Positions 15,231-23,287 of a stretch of 31,106 nt of DNA are shown piece after piece. Every line of letters begins with the position of its first letter. Within the stretch, counting starts at the first letter, position 1. The translations under genes were made by a program, and so were the position numbers. A model generated the notes under the pieces. That model was not told the origin of the DNA. It saw nothing but the letters and a program-made list of their open reading frames with translations, and made no database searches. Source of the DNA: JANNHP01 sp031404455 (lineage in GTDB: Bacteria; Planctomycetota; JAJSAM01; JAJVHW01); the NCBI GenBank assembly GCA_031404455.1, contig JANNHP010000396.1:1-31106 (forward strand), read 5' to 3'.

Positions 15231-16642
15231 CCGCTACGGTCACCGCACCTCCCCGGACCGAGCGGCAGGCGCCCACGATCTGGGGGTGCACGCCGCACCA
15301 GGCGCACGACCGGTTCTGGGCGGCGTTCGGTGTCCAGGTCGTGCGGCAGCACGAACGGTCGGAGATCGTCGAGGGCGCGGAGCTGTTCCTGCTCTGCGAG
15401 CCGGGGACGCTCGTGCTCTTCCGTCTCGCGCAGGTCCTTCCCACGCTCTACTGGCTCGATCCCAGCCTGCTCGTGCTCAGGGCGCGCGACGCGCGGCCGC
15501 GCGCGTACCGCGAGGTCGCGGTCACCGAGGGCGACCGGCTCGTGCGGTTCGAGCGCGTGTACCGCGACGCGAGGGCCAAGTCGGCGCGCGTCGCCCTCAC
15601 TCCGGACCGCGAGGTCGCCAAGCTCTGGCAGAACGAACCGAACGTCGGCTCCCCCTGGCGCTGGCTCCGGACGCAGATCCCCGCCGATCGCCGTCTGGCC
15701 CGCGCCGCGACCGCGCGCGTCTACGACGACCGCGACGACGCGCAGGTCATGGAGTGCATGCGGGACCTGACCCGCGTCTGGAAGCGTCCCGACACGACGA
15801 TCCGCCGCGCCATGCGCCTCAGAGGCGAGGCGGTCGCCGACCCGAGCGCCCACGTGGACGACGACGCTGCGTTCGTCGGGCCCGTCTGGATCGGCGCCGG
15901 CCGGCGAGTCGAGGCGGGCACCCACGTCGTGGGACCGGCGGTGCTCTGGGACGATCCCGGGTCGCGCCCCCCCGTCGAGGCGGTGGAGTGGCTCAACATC
16001 GAGCCGACGACGCTCGCGCCGACCGCGCGCCTCGTCGTCCATCCGCGCAAGGTCCCCGGCAAGCGCGCGTTCGACATCGTGTTCTCCCTGGCGGTCCTCT
16101 CCCTCGCGCTGCCGCTCTTCCCGCTCGTCGCGCTGGCGATCCTCATCGAGGACGGAAGGCCGGTGTTCTTCGCGCACCGCCGCGAGAGCGTGGGAGGGCG
16201 CGAGTTCCCCTGCCTGAAGTTCCGATCGATGAGCAGGGAGGCCGAAGACGTGAAGGGCGGCCTCGAGCGCGTGAACGAGGCCGACGGACCCCAGTTCTAC
16301 ATGCCGGACGATCCCCGCGTCACCCGGGTCGGCCGCGTCATCCGGGCGCTCCAGCTCGACGAGCTCCCCCAGTTCCTCAACGTGCTCCTCGGCCACATGT
16401 CGGTCGTCGGACCCCGTCCGAGCCCCTACGAGGAGAACCAGTTCTGCCCGTCGTGGCGCGAAGCCCGCCTCAGCATGCGGCCGGGCGTGACGGGACTGTG
16501 GCAGGTGAGCCGGACGCGCAGGAGGGGTCTCGATTTCCAGGAGTGGATCCGCTTCGACGTCGAGTACGTCGAGAACGCGAGCTGGGGACTCGACCTCAGG
16601 ATCATCGGCCGGACGCTCGCCGTGATCGTCGGGCTGAAGTAG
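15227..16642 (+). CDS. Polyisoprenyl-phosphate sugar-phosphate transferase with N-terminal hexapeptide-repeat extension
   Basis: This 471-residue protein starts at ATG 15227, overlapping the preceding stop as ATGA. The C-terminal 200 residues are a bacterial sugar transferase domain (PF02397): the basic KVPGKRAFDIVFS entry, one hydrophobic re-entrant helix, CLKFRSM, DDPRVTRVGR, the LDELPQF motif with the catalytic Asp-Glu pair, and MSVVGPRP. It would start each repeat unit by moving a sugar-1-phosphate from a nucleotide sugar to undecaprenyl phosphate. In place of the multi-spanning N terminus of WcaJ/WbaP types there is a soluble region of about 270 residues. This includes a short hexapeptide-like stretch (AHVDDDAAFVGPVWIGAG, about 207-224) resembling a left-handed beta-helix. 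The N-terminal 150 residues are not recognised. Confidence 0.88.
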   Translation: MTATVTAPPRTERQAPTIWGCTPHQAHDRFWAAFGVQVVRQHERSEIVEGAELFLLCEPGTLVLFRLAQVLPTLYWLDPSLLVLRARDARPRAYREVAVTEGDRLVRFERVYRDARAKSARVALTPDREVAKLWQNEPNVGSPWRWLRTQIPADRRLARAATARVYDDRDDAQVMECMRDLTRVWKRPDTTIRRAMRLRGEAVADPSAHVDDDAAFVGPVWIGAGRRVEAGTHVVGPAVLWDDPGSRPPVEAVEWLNIEPTTLAPTARLVVHPRKVPGKRAFDIVFSLAVLSLALPLFPLVALAILIEDGRPVFFAHRRESVGGREFPCLKFRSMSREAEDVKGGLERVNEADGPQFYMPDDPRVTRVGRVIRALQLDELPQFLNVLLGHMSVVGPRPSPYEENQFCPSWREARLSMRPGVTGLWQVSRTRRRGLDFQEWIRFDVEYVENASWGLDLRIIGRTLAVIVGLK

Positions 16643-19600
16643 ATGGCGCGCGGCACCAAGCGCACGAAGCGCATCCTCCTGATCGTCTCCGTGGGCGCCG
16701 TGATGGCGGCGGTGGCGGGCGGGGCCTACGTGCTGCGGCAGAAGGAGCGCGACCGGGAGGCCGAGTCGGGGCGTGCGGCCGGCGTCGCGGCATTCGCGGC
16801 CGGGGACTACGAGGCGACGCTCGAAGGCATGGGCCGCTACCTCGGGAGGTTCGGCAACCGCGGCGCCGGGCCGGCCGACTTCCTCCTCACCGCGCGCGCC
16901 CGGCGGCGCGTCGAGCTCCCGAACAACAAGCACCTCATCTCCGCGATGCGCACCATCCAGAGGGCGCTGCAACTCGATCCGCTGAACGCGGAGGCGAAGT
17001 CGGAACTGCTCGATCTCTACGTGGAGACGGGCATGAGGACCGAAGCGCTCACCCTGGCCGATTCGATGCTCCTCGCGGCGCCGGGCGAGCTGAAGCTCCT
17101 CCGGACGAAGTGCGATCTGCTCGAGGGACAGCGGCTCTTCGCGAAGGCGCTCCTCGTGTCGCGGGAGATCAACGCCGCGGCACCCGACGACTTCGAGAAC
17201 TTCGCCCGCACGATGCGTCTGATGGTGGCGTCGAACGCGTCCGCGGGCGAGGTGGACGCGTGGCTCGGCTCGGTCGTGGCCTCCCACCCCGGCGACGCGA
17301 GGTTCGAGCTTCTGCGCGCGGCCGTCTTCAAGCGCCGGTTCGACGAGGAGAACGCGAAGGCGTGCCTCGATCGCGCGATGACCGCCGGCTCCTCGTCGAA
17401 GGACGCAAACTACGTGCGCCTGCTCGTCTCGGAGCTCGACTCGGCGGATCGGTTCGCCGACTCGCTGCGCGTGCTGGAGACGATCGACCCCGCGACCGAC
17501 CCGGGACTCTCGCGGGAGCTCGTGCGACGGCTCTGGTACGCGGGCCGCATCCACGACGTCGCCGCGAAGGCGAAGGCTCTCGTAGCGGATCCGGCCCGCG
17601 CCGAGCCCGAGATCCTCGCTCTCTACGCGCTGGCGCTCGTCTCGGTCGGACGCGCGGCCGAGGCAGAGCCGCTCCGCGCCGAGCTCAGGTCGAGGGGCGA
17701 CAAGGCCGGCGAGGCGTGGACTGCGTTCGTCGCGAGTCTCGCGGCGGATCCGGCGGGCAGTCCCGCGTCGGCTCCGGAGCTCGCGAACGCGGTCGCGGCC
17801 GTTCCGGAGAGCGCCTTCCTCCGGCAGGCGCTCGGGGATGCGTACGCGGCGCTGGGCGAGACGGATCTCGCGCTCGAGGCCTGGACCGCCGCGTCCGCGC
17901 GATCGGGCGCCTGGTCGCTTCCGCTGCGCCGGATGGCCGACATGCTGATCGCGACCGGCCGCGAGCACCTCGCGCCCGCGCTGGCCCGCGCCGCCGTGAC
18001 GAGGTGCCCGAGCGACGTCGCGTCGCTGGCGACGTACATCCGCGCGACGACGGCGATCGGCGGCGACCTGGACAAGAAGCAGATCGCGGCCCTGATGGGC
18101 GCGGTGAAGGCCATCGACGCGGCCGCCCCGGAGCAGGCCGACGCGACGCTGCCCGTCTACCTCGACCTCCTGGTGCGAGTGGACAAGGACGCGGCCGAGG
18201 AGCGCCTCCTCGAGGTGCTCGCGGGCCAGCCGCCCGCGAGCGAGACGACGCTCATCCGTCTGGCACTCACCGCAGCCCGTTCGGGCATCCCGCTCGAATC
18301 GAAACTGCTCGATCTCTCGGAGTCGATCCACGGAGTGACGCCGCAGCTCGGGTTCGCCCGCGCCCTCTCCCGCGCGCGCGCCGACGGCGCAGCGACCGGA
18401 GTTCGCGTGTTCGACGAGCTCCGCGCGCGCGCCGCCGCCCCGACCGCGCCCCTCGACTGGGACCTCGCTCGCGCGAGCGTGCTCGAGGCGCTGCGCTCGC
18501 CCGAAGCCGGACCGTCCTGGATCCGCATCGCCGACGCGCAGCCGGAGGCCCTGCGCGCACAGCTCGGCGCCCTCGCCTCCGACGCGGTCTGGGTCGACCG
18601 CGCGGCGGTCGCGCGCATCATCGAGCGGGTGCGCGGCCTGACGGGCGACCAGGCGATCACCTGGCGCATCGCCCGTTCGCGCTGGCTCTTGGCCGGGCAC
18701 GACACCTCCGAGGCGGGGATCGCCGAAGCGGCGCAGATCCTCAACGACGTGACGAAGGCCGCGCCGCGCAGCGCGTCGGCCCGGCTCCTGCTCGCGCAGG
18801 CGTTCGAGAAGTTCCACAACCTGACCGGAGCGGAGGAGCAGCTCCGCATCGCGGCCGAGCTCGCACCCGACAACATGTGGATCGCGCTCGAGGTGGCCCG
18901 GCTCGCGCAGCGTCAGGGGCGATCCGAAGTGGCTCGGCGCCAGCTCGACCGGATCGTCAGCTCCCAGGACCTTGCGCCGGAGCAGGTCGAGCGGGCGGCC
19001 TACCTGCTCGCCGTCCAGGGCGACCGCCAGCGCGGGGCCGACCTCCTCGAGCCGCTGACGGGACACGCGCAGGTGCGGCGCGATGCCGCGCTGCTCCTGG
19101 CACAGCTCTACGCGAAGCTCGGCGAGCCCGAGCGCGCGATCGTGCTGTGCGAGCAGCTCCTCGCCGCGCCCGACCTGGAGATCGTCGAGGTGACGGCGAG
19201 CCTGCTCGCGACCATCGGGAAGTCCGCCGAGGCCGACGCCATGCTCGATCGGATCGACCGGCTCGACCTGGCGCCGGGCGACCGGGAACTCGCGAGAGCG
19301 CGTTTCGCGGCGGCGTGGGGTCCGCCCTTGGCCGCCCGTCAGTGGTACGAGAAGGCGTCCCACGCCGCACCGGAGCGCGCCGACGTTTGGACCGCGCGAC
19401 TCGCCAACGCCGTCACGATGGCGGACGCCGCGGCGATCAGCGCCGTGCTCGACGATCCGCGGGCGGCGAGCGTGGAGTCCGTGCGGTTCCTCGCGAGCAT
19501 GCGGCCGCTCGCCACGAACGCGATCCGGGACGATCGGGTGCGCGCGCTCCTCCTCGCTGCGATGGACGACCTGCCGAACCGGCCGATCCTGCTCGACGCG

Positions 19601-20806
19601 ATCCGTACGATCTCGAGCGCTTCCGCCGCTCCGGCTGCCTCCGCAGACGCCACGCGGACGCTCCGGTTCCTCGCCGACTCGAACGTGCGGGTGCTCGTCC
19701 TGCAACTCGTCGCCGGACAGCAGTGCGCGCACACGGGGGATCTGCGGAGCGCCTGCGACATCGCCAAGCGGGCGATGTCGGAGTTCCCGAACTCCGCCGC
19801 CGCGGCGCGCCAGTCCGCGGAGATGCTCGCCCGGAGCGGACGGTACGACGAAGCTCTCGTCGCCGCCAACCAGTGGCGCGCCCGCGCCTCGCATCGCGAC
19901 CTCGACGCCGAGGTCTTCATCGCCGAGGTGATCCTGCGGTCGGGTCGCGCTTCGGACGCCGCGGCCCAGCTCGAACCGCACGTTCGGGCCGCCATGACGC
20001 GACCCGCCGAGAACGAGCGCCTCCTCGTGACGTTCTCGGTGGCGCTCGTCCGCTCCGGCAGGGTCGCCCGCGCGACGGACATGATGGCCGATCTGGTGCG
20101 CAAGTCGGAACGGTGGCTCGCCGTCGCGCTCGCCGTCGCGCCCGAGAGGCTCGGCGACGCGAAGTCGTCTGCGGACTGGATCAAGCTCTGTGCAGCCGCG
20201 ATCCCGGCGGACGACAGGGCCGCGAACGTCCGCCTCGCGCGCGCCTGGGGCGCCGCTTGGGAGCGGTACCGCGAACCCGGGTTCATGGACGCCGCCCAGG
20301 GCGCGGTCGCGCGCGTCATCGGCTCGCCGGACGCTCCCGCCGAGGCGCACCTCGTAGCCGGCACGCTCGCGCAACTGAGGGGAGACCTGCCCGCGGCGCG
20401 GACGGCGTACCTCGCGGCGCTCCGTCTCGACCCGGCGCTGTCCGCCGCGCGCAACAACCTCGCCGTCGTGCTGGCGGATCTGGGCGAGTGGCAGGCTGCC
20501 GTCGAGGAGGCCGGCAAGGCTGCCGGGGCGGAGACCCGCAGCGCCAACGACCTCGACACCCTTGCGTACGCGCTTCGCAAGGGGAAGCAGTTCGAGCGCG
20601 CGATCGCGTCGCTCCAGGAAGCGATCCGGCTGGATCCGCGGAACCCGGAGTGGTTCGTCAGTCTCGCGGAGACGCAGTCGGAGAGCGGGAACGTCGACGA
20701 GATGCGGCGTACGCTCGCGAAGGTGGACGAGTTGTCCGCCGCCGGCGGGCAGATCCCGGACCCGCTCCGCCGCCGGATCGATCAACTGCGCTCCAAGTCC
20801 CGCTGA
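16643..20806 (+). CDS. Giant tetratricopeptide-repeat protein of the exosortase/polysaccharide unit
   Basis: This 1387-residue protein begins with its ATG immediately after the TAG of the sugar transferase gene. A basic N terminus and a single hydrophobic helix (about residues 11-30) make it a signal-anchored periplasmic protein. The remainder is Ala/Leu/Arg-rich helical repeats with TPR spacing, clear near the N terminus (RAALxLDPLNAEAKSELLDLY-like units at about 105-125) and the C terminus (AALRLDPALSAARNNLAVVL, EAIRLDPRNPEW). It is comparable in role, not demonstrably in sequence, to the TPR protein PrsT that accompanies proteobacterial PEP-CTERM systems. Such proteins probably scaffold the export machinery or bridge to the outer membrane. 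Very long open frames on both strands across this region are shadows caused by GC-rich codon use. Confidence 0.85.
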   Translation: MARGTKRTKRILLIVSVGAVMAAVAGGAYVLRQKERDREAESGRAAGVAAFAAGDYEATLEGMGRYLGRFGNRGAGPADFLLTARARRRVELPNNKHLISAMRTIQRALQLDPLNAEAKSELLDLYVETGMRTEALTLADSMLLAAPGELKLLRTKCDLLEGQRLFAKALLVSREINAAAPDDFENFARTMRLMVASNASAGEVDAWLGSVVASHPGDARFELLRAAVFKRRFDEENAKACLDRAMTAGSSSKDANYVRLLVSELDSADRFADSLRVLETIDPATDPGLSRELVRRLWYAGRIHDVAAKAKALVADPARAEPEILALYALALVSVGRAAEAEPLRAELRSRGDKAGEAWTAFVASLAADPAGSPASAPELANAVAAVPESAFLRQALGDAYAALGETDLALEAWTAASARSGAWSLPLRRMADMLIATGREHLAPALARAAVTRCPSDVASLATYIRATTAIGGDLDKKQIAALMGAVKAIDAAAPEQADATLPVYLDLLVRVDKDAAEERLLEVLAGQPPASETTLIRLALTAARSGIPLESKLLDLSESIHGVTPQLGFARALSRARADGAATGVRVFDELRARAAAPTAPLDWDLARASVLEALRSPEAGPSWIRIADAQPEALRAQLGALASDAVWVDRAAVARIIERVRGLTGDQAITWRIARSRWLLAGHDTSEAGIAEAAQILNDVTKAAPRSASARLLLAQAFEKFHNLTGAEEQLRIAAELAPDNMWIALEVARLAQRQGRSEVARRQLDRIVSSQDLAPEQVERAAYLLAVQGDRQRGADLLEPLTGHAQVRRDAALLLAQLYAKLGEPERAIVLCEQLLAAPDLEIVEVTASLLATIGKSAEADAMLDRIDRLDLAPGDRELARARFAAAWGPPLAARQWYEKASHAAPERADVWTARLANAVTMADAAAISAVLDDPRAASVESVRFLASMRPLATNAIRDDRVRALLLAAMDDLPNRPILLDAIRTISSASAAPAASADATRTLRFLADSNVRVLVLQLVAGQQCAHTGDLRSACDIAKRAMSEFPNSAAAARQSAEMLARSGRYDEALVAANQWRARASHRDLDAEVFIAEVILRSGRASDAAAQLEPHVRAAMTRPAENERLLVTFSVALVRSGRVARATDMMADLVRKSERWLAVALAVAPERLGDAKSSADWIKLCAAAIPADDRAANVRLARAWGAAWERYREPGFMDAAQGAVARVIGSPDAPAEAHLVAGTLAQLRGDLPAARTAYLAALRLDPALSAARNNLAVVLADLGEWQAAVEEAGKAAGAETRSANDLDTLAYALRKGKQFERAIASLQEAIRLDPRNPEWFVSLAETQSESGNVDEMRRTLAKVDELSAAGGQIPDPLRRRIDQLRSKSR

Positions 20807-21114
20807 TCGCGGTCCCGTCCCGGCGCGCGCCCGCGACGGCACGGAGCCAGGGAGTTGACGACGAGCGGATCGTGCGCCGCGCCGAAGGCGCCCTGGCTCG
20901 TTTCGAGGCTGCAGCGAGGCGGGCGGGGCACGTCGACGACCGGGATCCGCGATCCGCGTCGCGGCGGCCTGGCTGCCGCCCGGGTCGTCCGGAACGAAGG
21001 TCCGGGAGTTTCGGTCGAAGTTCCGAGGTCGTTCCGGCATAGAGATGCGAGGGCCCAGAACTCGCGGTGGCGCCTCTTCGCTGGACGTTCGTACGCGGGG
21101 ATTGAGGAGCGTCG
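20807..21114 (+). other. Intergenic leader of the PEP-CTERM gene
   Basis: This 308-nt stretch has no supported gene. It holds an inverted repeat, GGAACGA at 20991-20997 with TCGTTCC at 21029-21035. Inside it lies CGAAGTTCCGAG (21016-21027), which differs by one base from CGAAGTACCGAG in the leader of the exosortase unit (10124-10135). A shared regulator is possible but unproven. No confident promoter is seen. Confidence 0.4.
21104..21109 (+). promoter_or_regulatory. Strong ribosome binding site for the PEP-CTERM gene
   Basis: GAGGAG lies 5 nt upstream of GTG 21115 and fixes that codon as the start. It is one of the best Shine-Dalgarno sites in the window, suggesting high expression of the secreted protein. 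Confidence 0.7.
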
Positions 21115-21852
21115 GTGTCGGTACGACTTGGGGTTGCTTCGCTCACGACCGTCGTCGTCCTTGCAGCCGCATTCGGACTGTCCGGAACCGCCGAGGCGGG
21201 CACGATCACGCTGACGGCCGACGCGAGCTCGTACTCCGGAACGAACGGGGGCGGCGAGTTCCGCGTGACGCAGTTCACGGGGTCCGAGATCGGAACTCCG
21301 GCCATGGCGAGCGGCGTCGGGGTCGCCGGCGGCCTCTTCCAGACGTTCTGCCTCGAGACGAACGAGTCCCTCAGTTTCAGCACCGCTCTCGACTGGTCGG
21401 TCGCGTCGTACGCGAACGCCGGCGGCTTCTCCGGCGGCCCCAACGACCCTCTCGACGCCAGGACCGCGTATCTCTACAGCCACTTCTGGAACGGGACGCT
21501 CTCCGACTACGACTACACGACCGGCACCGGACGGACGGCCTCCGCGACGGCGCTGCAACTCGCGATCTGGCGTCTCGAAGGCGAGATCCAGCCCGGCAGC
21601 CTGACGACCGCGTACGCCGGCAACGTCCAGGCGCAGGCGTGGGTGGCCGAGGCGACGTCGGCCTTCAACGACGGCTCCTGGACGACCATCGGCAACGTCC
21701 GTGTCCTCAACCTGACCGAGAACGGCGCGAACCGTCAGAGCCTCCTCGTGATGGTGCCGCTGCCGCCTGCGGCCTGGCTGGGACTGGCGCTCCTCGGCGG
21801 GATCGGCGCGACGCAGCTCGTCCGCCGGCGCCGCAGTCCGCTCTTCGCCTGA
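21115..21852 (+). CDS. PEP-CTERM-type secreted protein with Cys-Gln thioester-domain signature (candidate exosortase substrate)
   Basis: This 245-residue protein has a signal peptide with a likely cut after Ala28 (GTAEA). Its C terminus is a tripartite sorting signal: VPLPPAAW at 214-221, a hydrophobic helix, then RRRR at 237-240. This variant PEP motif makes it the obvious substrate of the exosortase at 11239-12150. The mature domain has a single cysteine, Cys79, in QTFCLETNE, and an ALQLAIWRLE stretch with Gln148 and Trp152. These match the two halves of the thioester-domain signature of Gram-positive surface proteins ([YFL]C-hydrophobic and hydrophobic-QxA-hydrophobic-W), in which Cys and Gln form an internal thioester that reacts with host or substrate amines. 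Thioester formation here is an inference. The gene has its own strong Shine-Dalgarno and a hairpin 3 nt past the stop. Confidence 0.88.
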   Translation: MSVRLGVASLTTVVVLAAAFGLSGTAEAGTITLTADASSYSGTNGGGEFRVTQFTGSEIGTPAMASGVGVAGGLFQTFCLETNESLSFSTALDWSVASYANAGGFSGGPNDPLDARTAYLYSHFWNGTLSDYDYTTGTGRTASATALQLAIWRLEGEIQPGSLTTAYAGNVQAQAWVAEATSAFNDGSWTTIGNVRVLNLTENGANRQSLLVMVPLPPAAWLGLALLGGIGATQLVRRRRSPLFA

Positions 21853-21854
21853 TC

Positions 21855-21878
21855 GGCGAGCCGGCGACCCGGTTCGCC
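21855..21878 (+). terminator. Hairpin terminator after the PEP-CTERM gene
   Basis: GGCGAGCCGG (21855-21864) pairs with CCGGTTCGCC (21869-21878) through a CGAC loop, with one G-T wobble. It begins 3 nt after the stop. There is no U-tract, but such GC-rich stems at gene ends commonly terminate transcription. Confidence 0.55.
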
Positions 21879-21919
21879 CGCGCAAGTCCCGTGCGGCGGA
21901 TCTTCTCGGCCGCGGGCGG

Positions 21920-22846
21920 ATGCGGGCGTGGCAGACTGATCCCGGTCGCGTCGAACCACGCGGTTCCGACCCGACGCCTCGCGTGCCGATCTCCATCGTG
22001 ATCCCCGCCCACGACGAGGAGGCCGTCCTAGGACGGTGCCTCGATGCGATCCTCTCCGGCATCGAGCCCGGGGAGGACATCGACGTCGTCGTGGTGCCGA
22101 ACGGCTGCAAGGACCGCACGGCCGACGTCGCGCGGGGCTACGGCGGGCGCGTGAAGGTGATCGAGACGCCCGTCCCGTCGAAGACCAACGCGCTCAATCT
22201 CGGAGACGCCGCGGCGCGGGGTTTCCCGCGCTTCTACATCGACGCCGACGTCGTGCTCTCCCTGGCCTCGATCCGGCACATCGCAGCGCGCCTCGAGGGC
22301 GGCAGCGTCCCCGCCGCGTCGCCCGCGATGCAGGTGGATCTCTCGGGCTCCTCCTGGCCCGTCCGCGCGTTCTATGCGGTGTGGACGCGGCTCCCGTACG
22401 TCCGCGAGGGGATGATCGGCGTCGGCGTCTACGCCCTCTCCGAGGCCGGTCGGCGCCGGTTCGAGAAGTTCCCCGACGTCATCGCCGACGACGGGTACGT
22501 CCGGATGCTCTTCACCGCGGCGGAGCGGGCGCGCGTTGACGAGGCGCCCGTCCGCGTCGTGGCGCCGGCGAAGCTCGGCGATCTCGTCCGCGTGAAGGCG
22601 CGCAGCCGGCTCGGAGGCTTCGAGCTGGCGCGGAGGTTCCCCGATCTCGTCGCCCGCGAGCGCGCCGCGAAAGGATACGGCGGCGCGGGACGCGTGATCG
22701 CCCTGCGCCCGTGGCTCTGGCCCCACGCGGTCGTCTACCTCTGGGTGAACCTGAGCGCCCGCAGGCGCGCCGCGCGTCAGCTCGCCAACCGGGCCGCCTA
22801 CGTGTGGGAACGCGACGCGTCGTCGCGCGACCCGCGCAGGGTCTGA
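21920..22846 (+). CDS. Family 2 glycosyltransferase (GT-A fold)
   Basis: This 308-residue protein shows the GT2 layout. PISIVIPAHDEEAVLGRCL opens the nucleotide-binding half (about residues 23-41), VVVVPNGCKDRTADVA follows, and YIDADVVLS provides the metal-binding DAD at 108-110. The acceptor region with IADDGYVRMLF (about 188-198) supplies the likely catalytic base. A hydrophobic segment near the C terminus (LWPHAVVYLWVNL) suggests membrane association, as in enzymes that extend lipid-linked sugars. It lies beyond the PEP-CTERM terminator, so it is probably transcribed separately but belongs to the polysaccharide locus. ATG 21920 is used as start; GTG 21983, just before the conserved core, is possible. 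Confidence 0.87.
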   Translation: MRAWQTDPGRVEPRGSDPTPRVPISIVIPAHDEEAVLGRCLDAILSGIEPGEDIDVVVVPNGCKDRTADVARGYGGRVKVIETPVPSKTNALNLGDAAARGFPRFYIDADVVLSLASIRHIAARLEGGSVPAASPAMQVDLSGSSWPVRAFYAVWTRLPYVREGMIGVGVYALSEAGRRRFEKFPDVIADDGYVRMLFTAAERARVDEAPVRVVAPAKLGDLVRVKARSRLGGFELARRFPDLVARERAAKGYGGAGRVIALRPWLWPHAVVYLWVNLSARRRAARQLANRAAYVWERDASSRDPRRV

Positions 22847-22872
22847 CCTTCACCCGCCTGGCGCCGTGCGAG

Positions 22873-23104
22873 CCCGAATCATTCACGAGAGCTTCGCGCC
22901 TGGCCGGTCTTTCGGTCCGCTGGCGGGGCCTGGCCCTTGCACCGACCTGCGAAGGTCGCTGCGGCGGTCCAGTCTTGCCATCGGCGCCGAAATCCTCGGC
23001 CAGGACAGTGTGTCGGAGCTCGAACCGGCTGTTTGCCGCCGGGAGGTCCAGGTGTTTCCCGCTCTTCGCGCCGATGAGCGCGAACCCCTCGTGAATGATC
23101 CGGG
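22873..23104. repeat. Long-range inverted repeat, 17-bp arms
   Basis: CCCGAATCATTCACGAG at 22873-22889 is the reverse complement of CTCGTGAATGATCCGGG at 23088-23104 apart from one base. The arms enclose 198 nt with no supported gene. Together with the nested palindrome directly downstream they fill the 441-nt gap between the GT2 gene and the minus-strand membrane protein. Open frames here on both strands are not convincing genes. Confidence 0.75.
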
Positions 23105-23106
23105 CA

Positions 23107-23279
23107 CGGGCCATCAAGGCGTGACAGGTAAGGGACGGCGCATCTGCCACTGTAGGGGCGACGCATGCGTCGCCCGCCGTGGCAATCACAAGTCCGGTCG
23201 GTCGCCGTCCGGCAGCGGCGGGCGATGCATGCCTCGCCCCTACAACGGCAAGGCGTACCTGTCGCGCCTTGATGGCCCG
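23107..23279. repeat. Nested palindromic element
   Basis: The outer arms are 23107-23130 (CGGGCCATCAAGGCGTGACA then GGTA) and 23256-23279, complementary at 23 of 24 positions. The inner arms are 23151-23179 (beginning TGTAGGGGCGACGCATGCG) and 23216-23244, complementary at 27 of 29. Each inner arm also contains a short palindrome around GCATGC. The whole can fold as one 173-nt hairpin. Repeats opening TGTAGGGGCG are familiar as interspersed elements in several bacterial phyla. The element runs to within 8 nt of the stop codon of the minus-strand gene. Confidence 0.8.
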
Positions 23280-23287
23280 CATCCGGG

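Noticed and set aside
15188..21042. Open frames of over 1900 codons on both strands across the sugar transferase and TPR genes
   Set aside because: Their translations are Arg/Ala/Gly/Pro-rich with no motifs, and they run opposite to or out of frame with genes showing clear domains; GC-rich codon bias removes stop codons from these frames.
21072..21086. TGGCGC...GC resembling a sigma-54 promoter before the PEP-CTERM gene
   Set aside because: The spacing between the GG and GC elements is one base short and the -12 element does not match TTGC.
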